A DNA stretch of 64,000 bases from Microthrixaceae bacterium (GTDB lineage: Bacteria > Actinomycetota > Acidimicrobiia > Acidimicrobiales > Microtrichaceae). Positions 16,713 through 23,747 of this stretch are shown piece after piece. Within the stretch, counting starts at the first letter, position 1. The number at the start of each line of letters is the position of its first letter. The notes beneath the pieces were generated by a model, which saw nothing but the letters and a program-made list of their open reading frames with translations, did not search any database and was not told the DNA's origin. Position numbers and translations under genes: made by a program. The stretch covers positions 186,001 to 250,000 of the forward strand of contig JACJWI010000002.1 of assembly GCA_020637215.1 (NCBI GenBank). Direction: 5' to 3'.

Positions 16713-17962
16713 TCCCTGTTGTCGTTCTGGTTGGTGTTGTCGTTCTCGATGGTGTTGTCGTTGCTGGCGGTCCCGTCATCGTCGACGTGTCCCGCGGAGG
16801 CCGAACGGCCCGAGGATCCCCCGCCGCTCCTCGGTTGCCCCGATCGACGCTGGTTGACCGAGCGCTTGGCGGTTCCGCCCGATCGGCGACCGGACCCCTC
16901 GGGGGCCGACGCGTTCTGATGGGCCTTCTGGCTCTTCACCGAGCTTCCCGGTCCTCGATCCGCCGACTTGGCGGAACCCGATGGGTCGACGGTCGCCTTC
17001 GACTTCGGCGCGGACTTCTGACCGCCGGCCTTGCTCTTCCCGCGGTCGGTCCCGCCGGTCGCCGATCCCCCCTTGGATCCCGACGACCCCTTCTTCGCGC
17101 TCGTGGACGTCTTCTCGGACGCGGTCGCCTCGATCGGGCCCTTTGCGTGCTCCTTCCGGTACACGCTCCGGGTGATGTAGGAGTTGGTGCCGATCCGACA
17201 CAGGTTCTGGGTGGCCCAGTAGAGCGCCAGACCCGAGGGGAAGCCGAAGGAGAACACCGGGAGGAAGAACGGCATCACCTTCATGATCATCTGCTGCTGG
17301 GGGTTGACCGTCGCGTTGGTGTTGCGGGCCTGCAGCTGGCGATTCTGGTAGACGCCGGTGATCAGGATCACGACGAGGAGCAAGAGGTAGGGGATCGCCA
17401 CCAGGAGGCCGATCTTCACCGCCTCGGCGGCCGAGATGGCCAGGTCCATCCCGAAGAAGTTCATCGTGTTGGTGTGCGACAGCGACTGGTACAGCTCGGT
17501 GGAGTGGTTCAGGTGCTCAGGCCGGAAGTACTGATCTGTGAACACCCAGGGCGTGAGCTCGACGCCCTGTTGGACCTGCCCGGCGATGTGGCCGATCCCG
17601 GAACCGAGTCCACCCTCACGCACCGTGAGACCTCGGAGCAGCGAGTACATGATGAAGAAGACCGGCATCTGGGCCAGCAGGGGGAGACAGCCCCCGAGCG
17701 GGTTGATCTTGTTCTCCCGGTAGAACTTCATCAGCTCGGCGTTGAGCTGCTCCCGGTCGTCCTTGTACTTGGCCTGGAGCCGCTTCATCTCCGGCTGGAG
17801 GCGCTGCATCTGCAGCATCGAACGAGTGCTCTTGACGTTGAGTGGGGTGATCAGCGCCATCACCAGGACGGTGAGCAGCATGATCGACAACCCGTAGTTG
17901 GGGATCAGCGTGTAGAAGAAGTCGAGGACGCTGCCCAGCGCCTGGAAGAACTGCTCGAACAT
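16709..17962 (-). CDS. yidC: Membrane protein insertase YidC
   Basis: A 417-residue YidC/Oxa1 insertase, chosen to start at ATG 17962 (FEQFFQALGSVLDFFYTLIP); the open frame continues upstream only as an overlap with yidD. It has the first helix, a cytoplasmic hairpin with KSTRSMLQMQRLQPEMKRLQ, the NPLGGCLPLLAQMPVFFIMY segment, and the final helices (MKVMPFFLPVFSFGFPSGLA). The last ~130 residues are a Lys/Ser/Gly-rich tail, probably ribosome-contacting, ending in three hexapeptide repeats with NDN. It inserts small membrane proteins with or without SecYEG. Confidence 0.95.
   Translation of the reverse strand: MFEQFFQALGSVLDFFYTLIPNYGLSIMLLTVLVMALITPLNVKSTRSMLQMQRLQPEMKRLQAKYKDDREQLNAELMKFYRENKINPLGGCLPLLAQMPVFFIMYSLLRGLTVREGGLGSGIGHIAGQVQQGVELTPWVFTDQYFRPEHLNHSTELYQSLSHTNTMNFFGMDLAISAAEAVKIGLLVAIPYLLLLVVILITGVYQNRQLQARNTNATVNPQQQMIMKVMPFFLPVFSFGFPSGLALYWATQNLCRIGTNSYITRSVYRKEHAKGPIEATASEKTSTSAKKGSSGSKGGSATGGTDRGKSKAGGQKSAPKSKATVDPSGSAKSADRGPGSSVKSQKAHQNASAPEGSGRRSGGTAKRSVNQRRSGQPRSGGGSSGRSASAGHVDDDGTASNDNTIENDNTNQNDNRE
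16718..16771 (-). repeat. Three 18-bp repeats in the yidC 3' end
   Basis: Three adjacent units beginning GTTGTCGTT encode, on the minus strand, hexapeptides ending in NDN just before the YidC stop. The phase is kept at 18 bases. Confidence 0.85.
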
Positions 17963-18258
17963 CAGGCTTCCTCCGCCGTCGTTCCGTCGGTCATCGGTTC
18001 CTGTCCTCCGATCGCGGACCGCTGCGACGATCCCTGCGTGTCGGCAGCTCGGCGGCGCCTCGGCTCCGGCACAGGGTCGTACCCGGAGGTCCCCCACGGG
18101 TGGCAGCGGCCGAGCCGCCGCAACGCCAACCACGACCCCCGCACCGCACCGTGAGCCTCGAGGGCCTCGACCGCATAGGTCGAGCAGCTGGGGACGTGAC
18201 GACAGGGAGAGGGACGGCCGGCGGCGGCGTACTGGTACACACGCACCGCCCGTACCAT
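17962..18258 (-). CDS. yidD: Membrane protein insertion efficiency factor YidD
   Basis: A 98-residue YidD with the family core YQYAAAGRPSPCRHVPSCST, YAVEALEAHGA and RRLGRCHPWG, including the three conserved cysteines. It helps YidC-dependent insertion at the inner membrane. The start is set at ATG 18258. A GTG at 18378 overlapping the rnpA stop with a GGGAG site would add 40 residues, but that stretch has many A/T-ending codons (TCA, ACA, GCA, AGT) unlike the gene body, so it is probably untranslated. The stop overlaps the yidC start as TGATG. Confidence 0.88.
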   Translation of the reverse strand: MVRAVRVYQYAAAGRPSPCRHVPSCSTYAVEALEAHGAVRGSWLALRRLGRCHPWGTSGYDPVPEPRRRRAADTQGSSQRSAIGGQEPMTDGTTAEEA

Positions 18259-18324
18259 GACCCGACTCGGCACCGAGGGTCGCCCGTCGACTGCGGCGCT
18301 ACCCGGTCCGGTGAGACCCGACAA

Positions 18325-18340
18325 TGTGACCGTTGTCACA
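18325..18340. promoter_or_regulatory. CRP-like inverted repeat between rnpA and yidD
   Basis: TGTGACCGTTGTCACA is a perfect 6+6 inverted repeat and fits the CRP/FNR-family pattern TGTGA-N6-TCACA exactly. It lies in the 116-base gap between rnpA and yidD. It could be an operator or an RNA hairpin that tunes read-through in the operon. Confidence 0.45.
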
Positions 18341-18374
18341 GGTGCTGTCGTCTCGGGAACGCCTGACTCGGGCG

Positions 18375-18716
18375 TCACGGCCGCACTCCCGCCCGGTGCA
18401 GGACATCGGCCAGAGCCGAGCCCAGCTCGGCGCTGCTCCGGCCTCTCGCGGAGGGGTGGACGATCACCAGGTACCACCCGGGGGACCAGGGTCTCTCACG
18501 GTCGAGCTCGATCGAGACGGCGCGGATCTGACGACGGAGGCGGTTCCGGACCACGGCCGGTCCGACCCGCCGACTGGTCGCCATGGCCAGACCCGCGCCA
18601 TGACCCTCACTCTCCGCGCGAGGAGCAACGACGAGGGTGAGTGTTCGGGATCGATAGCGGGGAGCGGGCGGCGCGAACCGTCGGAACACCGACCGACGTG
18701 TGATCCGTTCCAGCAC
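18375..18716 (-). CDS. rnpA: Ribonuclease P protein component
   Basis: A 113-residue RNase P protein that assists the catalytic RNA in trimming tRNA 5' leaders. The RNR motif region is seen as VGPAVVRNRLRRQIRAV, preceded by LAMATSRRVG, and the C-terminal WYLVIVHPSARGRS strand is present. The start is GTG 18716 (LERITRRSVFRRF). It lies 46 bases downstream of rpmH in the universal rpmH-rnpA arrangement and was probably co-transcribed with it. Length is at the normal family size. Confidence 0.93.
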   Translation of the reverse strand: MLERITRRSVFRRFAPPAPRYRSRTLTLVVAPRAESEGHGAGLAMATSRRVGPAVVRNRLRRQIRAVSIELDRERPWSPGWYLVIVHPSARGRSSAELGSALADVLHRAGVRP

Positions 18717-18762
18717 CCCTGTGCTCCGACACGGGACCCGGGCACGATCCGCCGGGATCCGC

Positions 18763-18897
18763 TCAGGCCGACAGGCGGGCCCGACCGCGGCGGCGACGGG
18801 ACTTCACGATCGCCCGACCGGCTCGGGTCGACATGCGGTGCCGGAAGCCGTGCTTGCGGGCACGACGCCGGGTGTTCGGCTGGTAGGTACGCTTCAC
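18763..18897 (-). CDS. rpmH: 50S ribosomal protein L34
   Basis: A 44-residue L34, easily recognised by KRTYQPNTRRRARKHGFRHR and the basic KSRRRRGRARLSA end. The start is GTG 18897, directly giving MKRTYQPN, with GGAG 5 bases upstream. The open frame extends farther upstream but has no L34 homology. It heads the minus-strand run diverging from dnaA. A candidate promoter lies at 19065-19094. Confidence 0.95.
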   Translation of the reverse strand: MKRTYQPNTRRRARKHGFRHRMSTRAGRAIVKSRRRRGRARLSA

Positions 18898-19064
18898 CTT
18901 GACTCCACGAGAACAGCAGGATCGACCGGGATGTACGTCGACACGGACACGCTGCGCACCGGCTGCGCCACCGTCTCGACCGTCGCCGATCGTCGGGTCC
19001 GCCGGCTTCTTCGTGCATCCTCGGCGGAACGTCACGACGGCGCGGGCGGGCGACTGACCGGACC

Positions 19065-19094
19065 ACGCTAGAGGTTCCGGGCTCTCGGCGCCAA
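19065..19094 (-). promoter_or_regulatory. Candidate rpmH promoter
   Basis: Read on the minus strand: TTGGCG, an 18-base spacer, then TAGCGT. It would give a leader of about 160 bases before the rpmH GTG. Assigned by eye from hexamers only. Confidence 0.35.
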
Positions 19095-19142
19095 CCGTCG
19101 TCCCGTCGCGTCCGATCGTTGAGACGACGGTCACACGACGGG

Positions 19143-19172
19143 TTGCGGTTGCGTGACGAGCGTGGCTACCGT
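19143..19172 (+). promoter_or_regulatory. Candidate dnaA promoter
   Basis: TTGCGG, an 18-base spacer, then TACCGT, placed 162 bases before the dnaA start and just upstream of the DnaA-box cluster. DnaA binding there could repress elongation or initiation from it. Confidence 0.35.
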
Positions 19173-19203
19173 CCGATTCCACAGCGATGGACAGCCGGAA
19201 CCG

Positions 19204-19234
19204 GTGTCCACAGATGTGGATCGCCTGTGGACAA
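19204..19234. promoter_or_regulatory. DnaA-box cluster upstream of dnaA
   Basis: Three sites within 31 bases: GTGTCCACA (19204-19212, plus), TGTGGATCG (19215-19223, minus orientation) and TGTGGACAA (19226-19234, minus; perfect TTGTCCACA). They form a compact array suited to DnaA autoregulation and origin binding. Confidence 0.75.
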
Positions 19235-19333
19235 CAAGCGCCGACCCACCGACCACGTCATCACACCCATCATCACGGCACGCTCGGGGATTCCCGCACG
19301 AGCAGGCCCACCGGAGTCGACAGGAGAGGCCTC

Positions 19334-20719
19334 GTGACCGCGGAGGGTACAACGGTCTGGCAACGTACGGCGGCGCTCCTGGTCGAACAGGTCAGCGACA
19401 CCGTGTGGTCCTCGACCTTCCAGGACATCCACGCGAACGAGCTCCACGACGACGTCCTGACCCTGGTGGTTCCCAGCCAGCTCGTCCGCCAGCGCGTCGA
19501 GCAGCGCTACTTCCCGATGATCGAGGCAGCCGTCGCCGATGCCGGGTTCCCGGAGGTCCGACTGATCCTCGAGGTCGAGATCGACGACGTCCGGCCCGAT
19601 CCCGACGACGGGCTGACGGTCGACCTCACCGACCCCGACCCCGCAGCCGTCCGCCCGCTGAGCCCGACCTCGGCCGAGGAGCCCGCCCTCTCGCCGATCG
19701 GTCCCCCCCGATACACCTTCGACTCGTTCGTGATCGGAGCATCCAACCGCTTCGCACATGCCGCCGCCCTGTCGGTGGCCGAGACCCCGGGCCGTCGCTA
19801 CAACCCGCTGTTCGTCTACGGCGGCGCGGGACTGGGCAAGACCCACCTGCTGCAGGCGATCGCCCAGTACGTCCGGGACAACTACCCGACCTACCGGATC
19901 CGCTACATCTCGACCGAGACGCTGCTCAACGAGTTCGTCGACGCCATCCGCAAGAACCAGCAGCCCGACTTCAAGCGTCGCTACCGCGAGATCGACGTGC
20001 TGCTCGTCGACGACATCCAGTTCATGGAGGGCAAGGAGCAGCTCCAGGAGGAGTTCTTCCACACCTTCAACACCCTCTACGAGTCGCAACGCCAGATCGT
20101 GCTGTCGTCGGACCGCCCGCCCGACGCCATCGCCACCCTCGAGGACCGGCTCCGCAGTCGCTTCAAGATGGGGCTGATCACCGACATCCAGCCGCCCGCC
20201 TTCGAGACCAGACTCGCCATCCTCCAGAAGAAGAACGAACAGGCCGCCACCTCGGTTCCCGCCGACGTCCTCAGCTACATCGCCGAGAACATCACCTACA
20301 ACATCCGGGAGCTCGAGGGCGCCCTGATACGCGTCGGTGCCTACGCCGCGCTCAACCAGACCGAGCTGACCGTCGATCTGGCCTCGGAGATCCTCGCCGA
20401 CACGATCAAGTCCACCAAGCCCCGCCAGATCACCCCGGCGCTGATCCTCACGCAGACCGCCGAGTACTTCAAGATGGACGTCGAGCAGCTGCAGAGCCGC
20501 AGCCGCACCCGCAACCTGGTGCACGCCCGTCAGATCGCGATGTACGTCTGCCGTGAGCTCACCGACCTCTCCTACCCGCAGATCGGCCGTGAGTTCGGCG
20601 GTCGTGACCACACGACCGTGATCCACGCCTACGAGAAGGTCGCTGCGCTGATGCAGGAGAAACACGAGACCTACGAGGACGTCACCGCCCTCATCCAGTC
20701 GCTGCTCGCCGAACGCTGA
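19334..20719 (+). CDS. dnaA: Chromosomal replication initiator DnaA
   Basis: A 461-residue AAA+ initiator. Domain I begins WQRTAALLVEQVSDTVW; a short acidic linker follows; domain III has Walker A (YGGAGLGKTHLLQA), Walker B (VLLVDDIQFMEGKEQ), the sensor and box VII region (DRLRSRFKMGL) and YNIRELEGALIRV; domain IV carries the DNA-binding signature GGRDHTTVIHAYEKV. The start is GTG 19334, with AGGAG 7 bases upstream; earlier in-frame starts lie in the DnaA-box region. The protein is at the short end for actinobacteria because linker domain II is small. Confidence 0.97.
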   Translation: MTAEGTTVWQRTAALLVEQVSDTVWSSTFQDIHANELHDDVLTLVVPSQLVRQRVEQRYFPMIEAAVADAGFPEVRLILEVEIDDVRPDPDDGLTVDLTDPDPAAVRPLSPTSAEEPALSPIGPPRYTFDSFVIGASNRFAHAAALSVAETPGRRYNPLFVYGGAGLGKTHLLQAIAQYVRDNYPTYRIRYISTETLLNEFVDAIRKNQQPDFKRRYREIDVLLVDDIQFMEGKEQLQEEFFHTFNTLYESQRQIVLSSDRPPDAIATLEDRLRSRFKMGLITDIQPPAFETRLAILQKKNEQAATSVPADVLSYIAENITYNIRELEGALIRVGAYAALNQTELTVDLASEILADTIKSTKPRQITPALILTQTAEYFKMDVEQLQSRSRTRNLVHARQIAMYVCRELTDLSYPQIGREFGGRDHTTVIHAYEKVAALMQEKHETYEDVTALIQSLLAER

Positions 20720-20974
20720 TGTCCCGGCGGGAGGTGGATCGCGACGGGGAGGGGAGTGGGATCGCGCTGTGCTCACCGACCCTTCGCCGCAACGCTGTGC
20801 ACAGACACGCGTGGAACTACACCGATGCAACGGGGACGGTGCTGGATCGCTGTGGGCGAGCCCGCCGTGCAGGTACAGGGCCTGCGCTAGGTTTCCCACA
20901 GTCCACAGGCCCAACTACTACTCCTACTGTTCTCAGAACCGAGACGGCGTCAGCAGTGGGGAAAGCGAGTCACG
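20720..20974. other. Probable oriC unwinding region (dnaA-dnaN gap)
   Basis: The 255-base gap holds DnaA-box-like sequences TTTCCCACA (20892-20900) and CAGTCCACA (20899-20907), the palindrome CTGTGCACAG (20795-20804), and directly after the last box a DnaA-trio-like run (20915-20933). This matches the box, short GC spacer, trio arrangement described for bacterial origins. Assignment as oriC is inference from this and from the divergent gene order. Confidence 0.75.
20915..20933. promoter_or_regulatory. DnaA-trio-like element
   Basis: CTACTACTCCTACTGTTCT reads as repeating TAG-type triplets on the complementary strand, beginning 7 bases after the DnaA box at 20899-20907. Known DnaA-trios of Bacillus oriC have the same pattern and guide DnaA onto single-stranded DNA. 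Confidence 0.65.
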
Positions 20975-22066
20975 GTGAAGTTCCGCTGCGAACGAGACGT
21001 CCTCGTCGACGCGTTGGGCACCGCAGGTCGTGCGGCCACGAGCCGAGCCGCCCTGCCCGTCCTGTCGGGTCTTCGCCTGCAGTTGAGCGGTGACCAGTTG
21101 CGCATCACCGGCAGCGACCTGGACCTGACCATCACCCGGTCGCTGTCGGTCGCCGGAGCCGAGGACGGTGTCGCGGTGCTGCCGGCCAAGCTGGCGGTGG
21201 ACATCGTGCGAGCGCTCGAGCCCGGCGGCGTCGAGGTCGACACCTCCGGCGATCGTCCCAGCATCCGTGCCGGTCGCTCGGAGTTCTTCCTCAACGCGAT
21301 CCCGGCCGACGAGTACCCGAACCCCCACGAGCCCGACGGCGAGTCGGTCACGCTGCAGTCCGGGCACCTGGCCGACGGCCTGCGCCAGGTCGTCGGCGCC
21401 GCGAGCTCCGACGAGTCCCGTCCGATCCTCACCGGTGTGCTCCTGGCGGCCGAGGACGGTGGGCTCCGCCTCGTGTCGACCGACTCGTACCGGCTGGCCT
21501 ACCGCGACCTGCCGGGCACCTCGTTGCTCGAACAGGGCCAACAGGTCCTGGTGCCGTCACGCTCGCTGCAGGAGCTGACCCGGGCGCTCGGTCAGGACGA
21601 CGACGTGACGCTCGTCCTGTCGGACCAGATGGTGAGCTTCACCGTCGGGGACCTCCAGCTCAGCACCCGCCTGATCAAGGGCGACTTCCCGGACTACCGC
21701 AAGCTCATCCCCACCGACATGCCCAACGCGCTGACCGTCGAGCGGCAGGCTCTGGCCGACGCGATCCGTCGTGTGCGGCTGATGGCCCGCGAGAACAGCC
21801 CGATCCGCCTGAGCATGGGACCCGACGGGCTGGAGCTCCGTGCGATCACCCAGGACGTCGGCGAAGCGGTCGAGCAGCTCGACGCCAAGTACGAGGGCAC
21901 CGAGCTCACCGTCGCGTTCAACCCCGAGTACCTGATGGACGGCCTCGAGGTCACCCCCGGCGACGAGGTCGTCCTCCAGACCCGCGACGCGCAACGCCCG
22001 GCGGTGCTGCGCACCACCGACGAGTCGGACTTCCTCTACCTGCTGATGCCGGTCCGGGTGTCCTGA
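20975..22066 (+). CDS. dnaN: DNA polymerase III sliding clamp (beta subunit)
   Basis: A 363-residue beta clamp. It begins KFRCERDVLVDALGTAGRA, carries the second-domain motif RPILTGVLLAAEDGGLRLVSTDSYRLAYRD (only part quoted by position ~145-175), and ends in the conserved LMPVRVS C-terminus, where the last residues line the peptide-binding pocket. It tethers the replicative polymerase to DNA. The GTG start follows GGGGAAAG at a somewhat long spacing. The gene directly follows the putative unwinding region. Confidence 0.95.
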   Translation: MKFRCERDVLVDALGTAGRAATSRAALPVLSGLRLQLSGDQLRITGSDLDLTITRSLSVAGAEDGVAVLPAKLAVDIVRALEPGGVEVDTSGDRPSIRAGRSEFFLNAIPADEYPNPHEPDGESVTLQSGHLADGLRQVVGAASSDESRPILTGVLLAAEDGGLRLVSTDSYRLAYRDLPGTSLLEQGQQVLVPSRSLQELTRALGQDDDVTLVLSDQMVSFTVGDLQLSTRLIKGDFPDYRKLIPTDMPNALTVERQALADAIRRVRLMARENSPIRLSMGPDGLELRAITQDVGEAVEQLDAKYEGTELTVAFNPEYLMDGLEVTPGDEVVLQTRDAQRPAVLRTTDESDFLYLLMPVRVS

Positions 22067-22097
22067 GCGGCTTCGGCGGCTCACCCGGAACCCCGAC

Positions 22098-23195
22098 GTG
22101 CAGATCCAGCGGCTCTGGCTGAACGGGTTCCGGTCCTACGTCGACGCCGACGTCGAGCTCCCCGGTGGGCTCACCGCGGTGCTGGGTCCCAACGGCCAGG
22201 GCAAGTCGAACCTGCTCGAGGCGATGTCGTACCTGGCCACCCTGCGATCGTTCCGGGGCGCGCCCGCCGAGGCGATGGTGCGGGTCGGCGCGGAGCGGGC
22301 CGTGGTGCGCGGCCAGGTCGTGACCGACGGACGAGAGCACCTGGTCGAAGCCGAGATCGCACGGACCGGCCGCAATCGGGTGCTGGTCGACAAGCAGAGG
22401 CTGACCCGCCAGCGGGACCTGACCGAGGTCCTGCGGGTCACGGTGTTCGCACCCGACGACCTCGACCTGGTCAAGGGTGGTCCGGCGTTGCGTCGGGGTT
22501 TCCTCGATGACCTGCTCGTGTCTGTGCACCCGCGCCACGACCAGGTGCGCGCCGAGTGGGAACGGGCGCTGAAGCAGCGCAACGCCCTGCTCAAGCAGAT
22601 GCACGGCCGGCCCGACGAATCGGCGCTGATCACCCTGGATGTCTGGGACCAGAAGCTGTCGACCGCCGGCGACGCCCTGGCCGGCCTGCGCCACGACCTG
22701 GTGCAGCGCATCGCACCGGTCGTCTCCCGGGCCTACCGGGACGTGGCGGCCGAGGAGCTCGATGTGTCGTTGCGGTACCTCGCGCCGTGGAGCACCGGGA
22801 CAGGTGATCGACCCGGAGGACTCGCGGCTGCTCTGGCCGCGTCCCGCTCCGACGAGCTGCGGCGGGGAGTCACCCTGGTCGGACCGCACCGCGACGACCT
22901 CGAGCTGACGTTGCGGTCGCTCCCGGCGCGGACCCACGCGTCCCAGGGCGAGCAACGCTCCCTTGCCCTCGCCCTCCGCCTGGCGTCGCACCGGGTGCTG
23001 CTCGAGACCCACGACAGCCCACCGGTCCTGCTCCTCGACGACGTGTTCTCCGAGCTCGACCCGGAGCGCAGCGCTGCCCTGCTTCGATCGCTCCCCGAAG
23101 GTCAGACCGTCCTGTCCTCCGCAGCGGGACTCCCCGACGGGGTCGACAGCGAGCTCATCCTCGACGTGGCCGACGGAGCGGTGCGTCCTCGGTAG
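22098..23195 (+). CDS. recF: DNA replication/repair protein RecF
   Basis: A 365-residue SMC-like ATPase with Walker A GPNGQGKSNLLEA, the signature region HASQGEQRSLALALRLA, and Walker B VLLLDDVFSELDPERS. It starts LWLNGFRSY as usual for RecF. It supports RecA loading at gaps with RecO/RecR. The GTG start at 22098 lies 31 bases after dnaN. The stop codon TAG at 23193-23195 forms the first bases of the probable -10 element of the next gene. Confidence 0.95.
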   Translation: MQIQRLWLNGFRSYVDADVELPGGLTAVLGPNGQGKSNLLEAMSYLATLRSFRGAPAEAMVRVGAERAVVRGQVVTDGREHLVEAEIARTGRNRVLVDKQRLTRQRDLTEVLRVTVFAPDDLDLVKGGPALRRGFLDDLLVSVHPRHDQVRAEWERALKQRNALLKQMHGRPDESALITLDVWDQKLSTAGDALAGLRHDLVQRIAPVVSRAYRDVAAEELDVSLRYLAPWSTGTGDRPGGLAAALAASRSDELRRGVTLVGPHRDDLELTLRSLPARTHASQGEQRSLALALRLASHRVLLETHDSPPVLLLDDVFSELDPERSAALLRSLPEGQTVLSSAAGLPDGVDSELILDVADGAVRPR

Positions 23196-23205
23196 GGTCG
23201 GGACC

Positions 23206-23532
23206 GTGGCGATCGAACCGCTGCCCCGGGACCGCGACACCCTGCACCCACTGGCCGGCTCCCTGGAACGGCTGCAGCGGTCGCTCGGGCTGGCGCGCCC
23301 CGACACCCTCGCGCTGCTCACCGAGTCGTGGCCCCAGCTGGTCGGGTCCCGTCTGGCCGCGGCGTGCCGCCTGCACTCGCTGCGCGACGGCTGCCTCACA
23401 GTGGCCGTCGACGACCCGGCGGTTGCCGAGCACCTCCGGTGGCAGAGCTCGGACCTGGCCGCCGCGGCCAACGAGCTGTGCGGGTTCGAGGTGGTCGAAC
23501 GCGTCGAGATACGGGTGGACCCGTCTCGCTGA
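23206..23532 (+). CDS. dciA: DciA-like DUF721 protein
   Basis: A 108-residue protein with the DUF721 core: SLERLQRSLGL, LTESWPQLVGSRLAAACRL, GCLTVAVDDPAVAEHLRWQ and ELCGFEVVERVEIRV. DciA loads or operates the replicative helicase DnaB in bacteria without DnaC/DnaI. The position between recF and gyrB is the usual actinobacterial location. GTG 23206 has no Shine-Dalgarno but TAGGGT lies 7 bases upstream, suggesting leaderless translation from an internal promoter that overlaps the recF stop. Confidence 0.88.
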   Translation: MAIEPLPRDRDTLHPLAGSLERLQRSLGLARPDTLALLTESWPQLVGSRLAAACRLHSLRDGCLTVAVDDPAVAEHLRWQSSDLAAAANELCGFEVVERVEIRVDPSR

Positions 23533-23643
23533 GCCCCTGGTTCCTCGGCCGGACCGAGGGTCGCGGTCCCCGGTGCTGGTGGCCGGGTGACCCCGGGGGG
23601 GAGTGGTACTCTGAGGGTCCGTTCCTCGGCCCTCGTCACCCCG

Positions 23644-23663
23644 TTCTCCACAAGTTGTCCACA
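23644..23663 (+). promoter_or_regulatory. DnaA-box pair upstream of gyrB
   Basis: TTCTCCACA (23644-23652) and TTGTCCACA (23655-23663) lie two bases apart, same orientation, 85 bases before the gyrB start. They could couple gyrase expression to DnaA or extend the origin. Confidence 0.65.
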
Positions 23664-23747
23664 GCCCTCGGGATGAGCTGGTGGACCAGCCCCAGGAGAC
23701 GGACCCGAGCCCGTGGCGACCAGTGACCCACCCTCGGAGGCCCGGGC

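Larger units (their letters stand above)
18898..19333. other. rpmH-dnaA divergent intergenic region
   Basis: This 436-base stretch has no gene. It contains candidate promoters for rpmH (minus) and dnaA (plus) and a cluster of three DnaA-box-like sequences at 19204-19234. It may be the first of two box clusters of the origin. Confidence 0.7.

Noticed and set aside
18259..18378. GTG 18378 as the yidD start, coupled to rnpA
   Set aside because: Although GGAG spacing is good, codons between 18259 and 18378 end often in A or T, unlike the gene body, and the CRP-like palindrome lies there.
23581..23615. Strong sigma-70 promoter for gyrB around TACTCT
   Set aside because: The nearest -35-like hexamer is spaced only about 14-15 bases away, too short to rely on.
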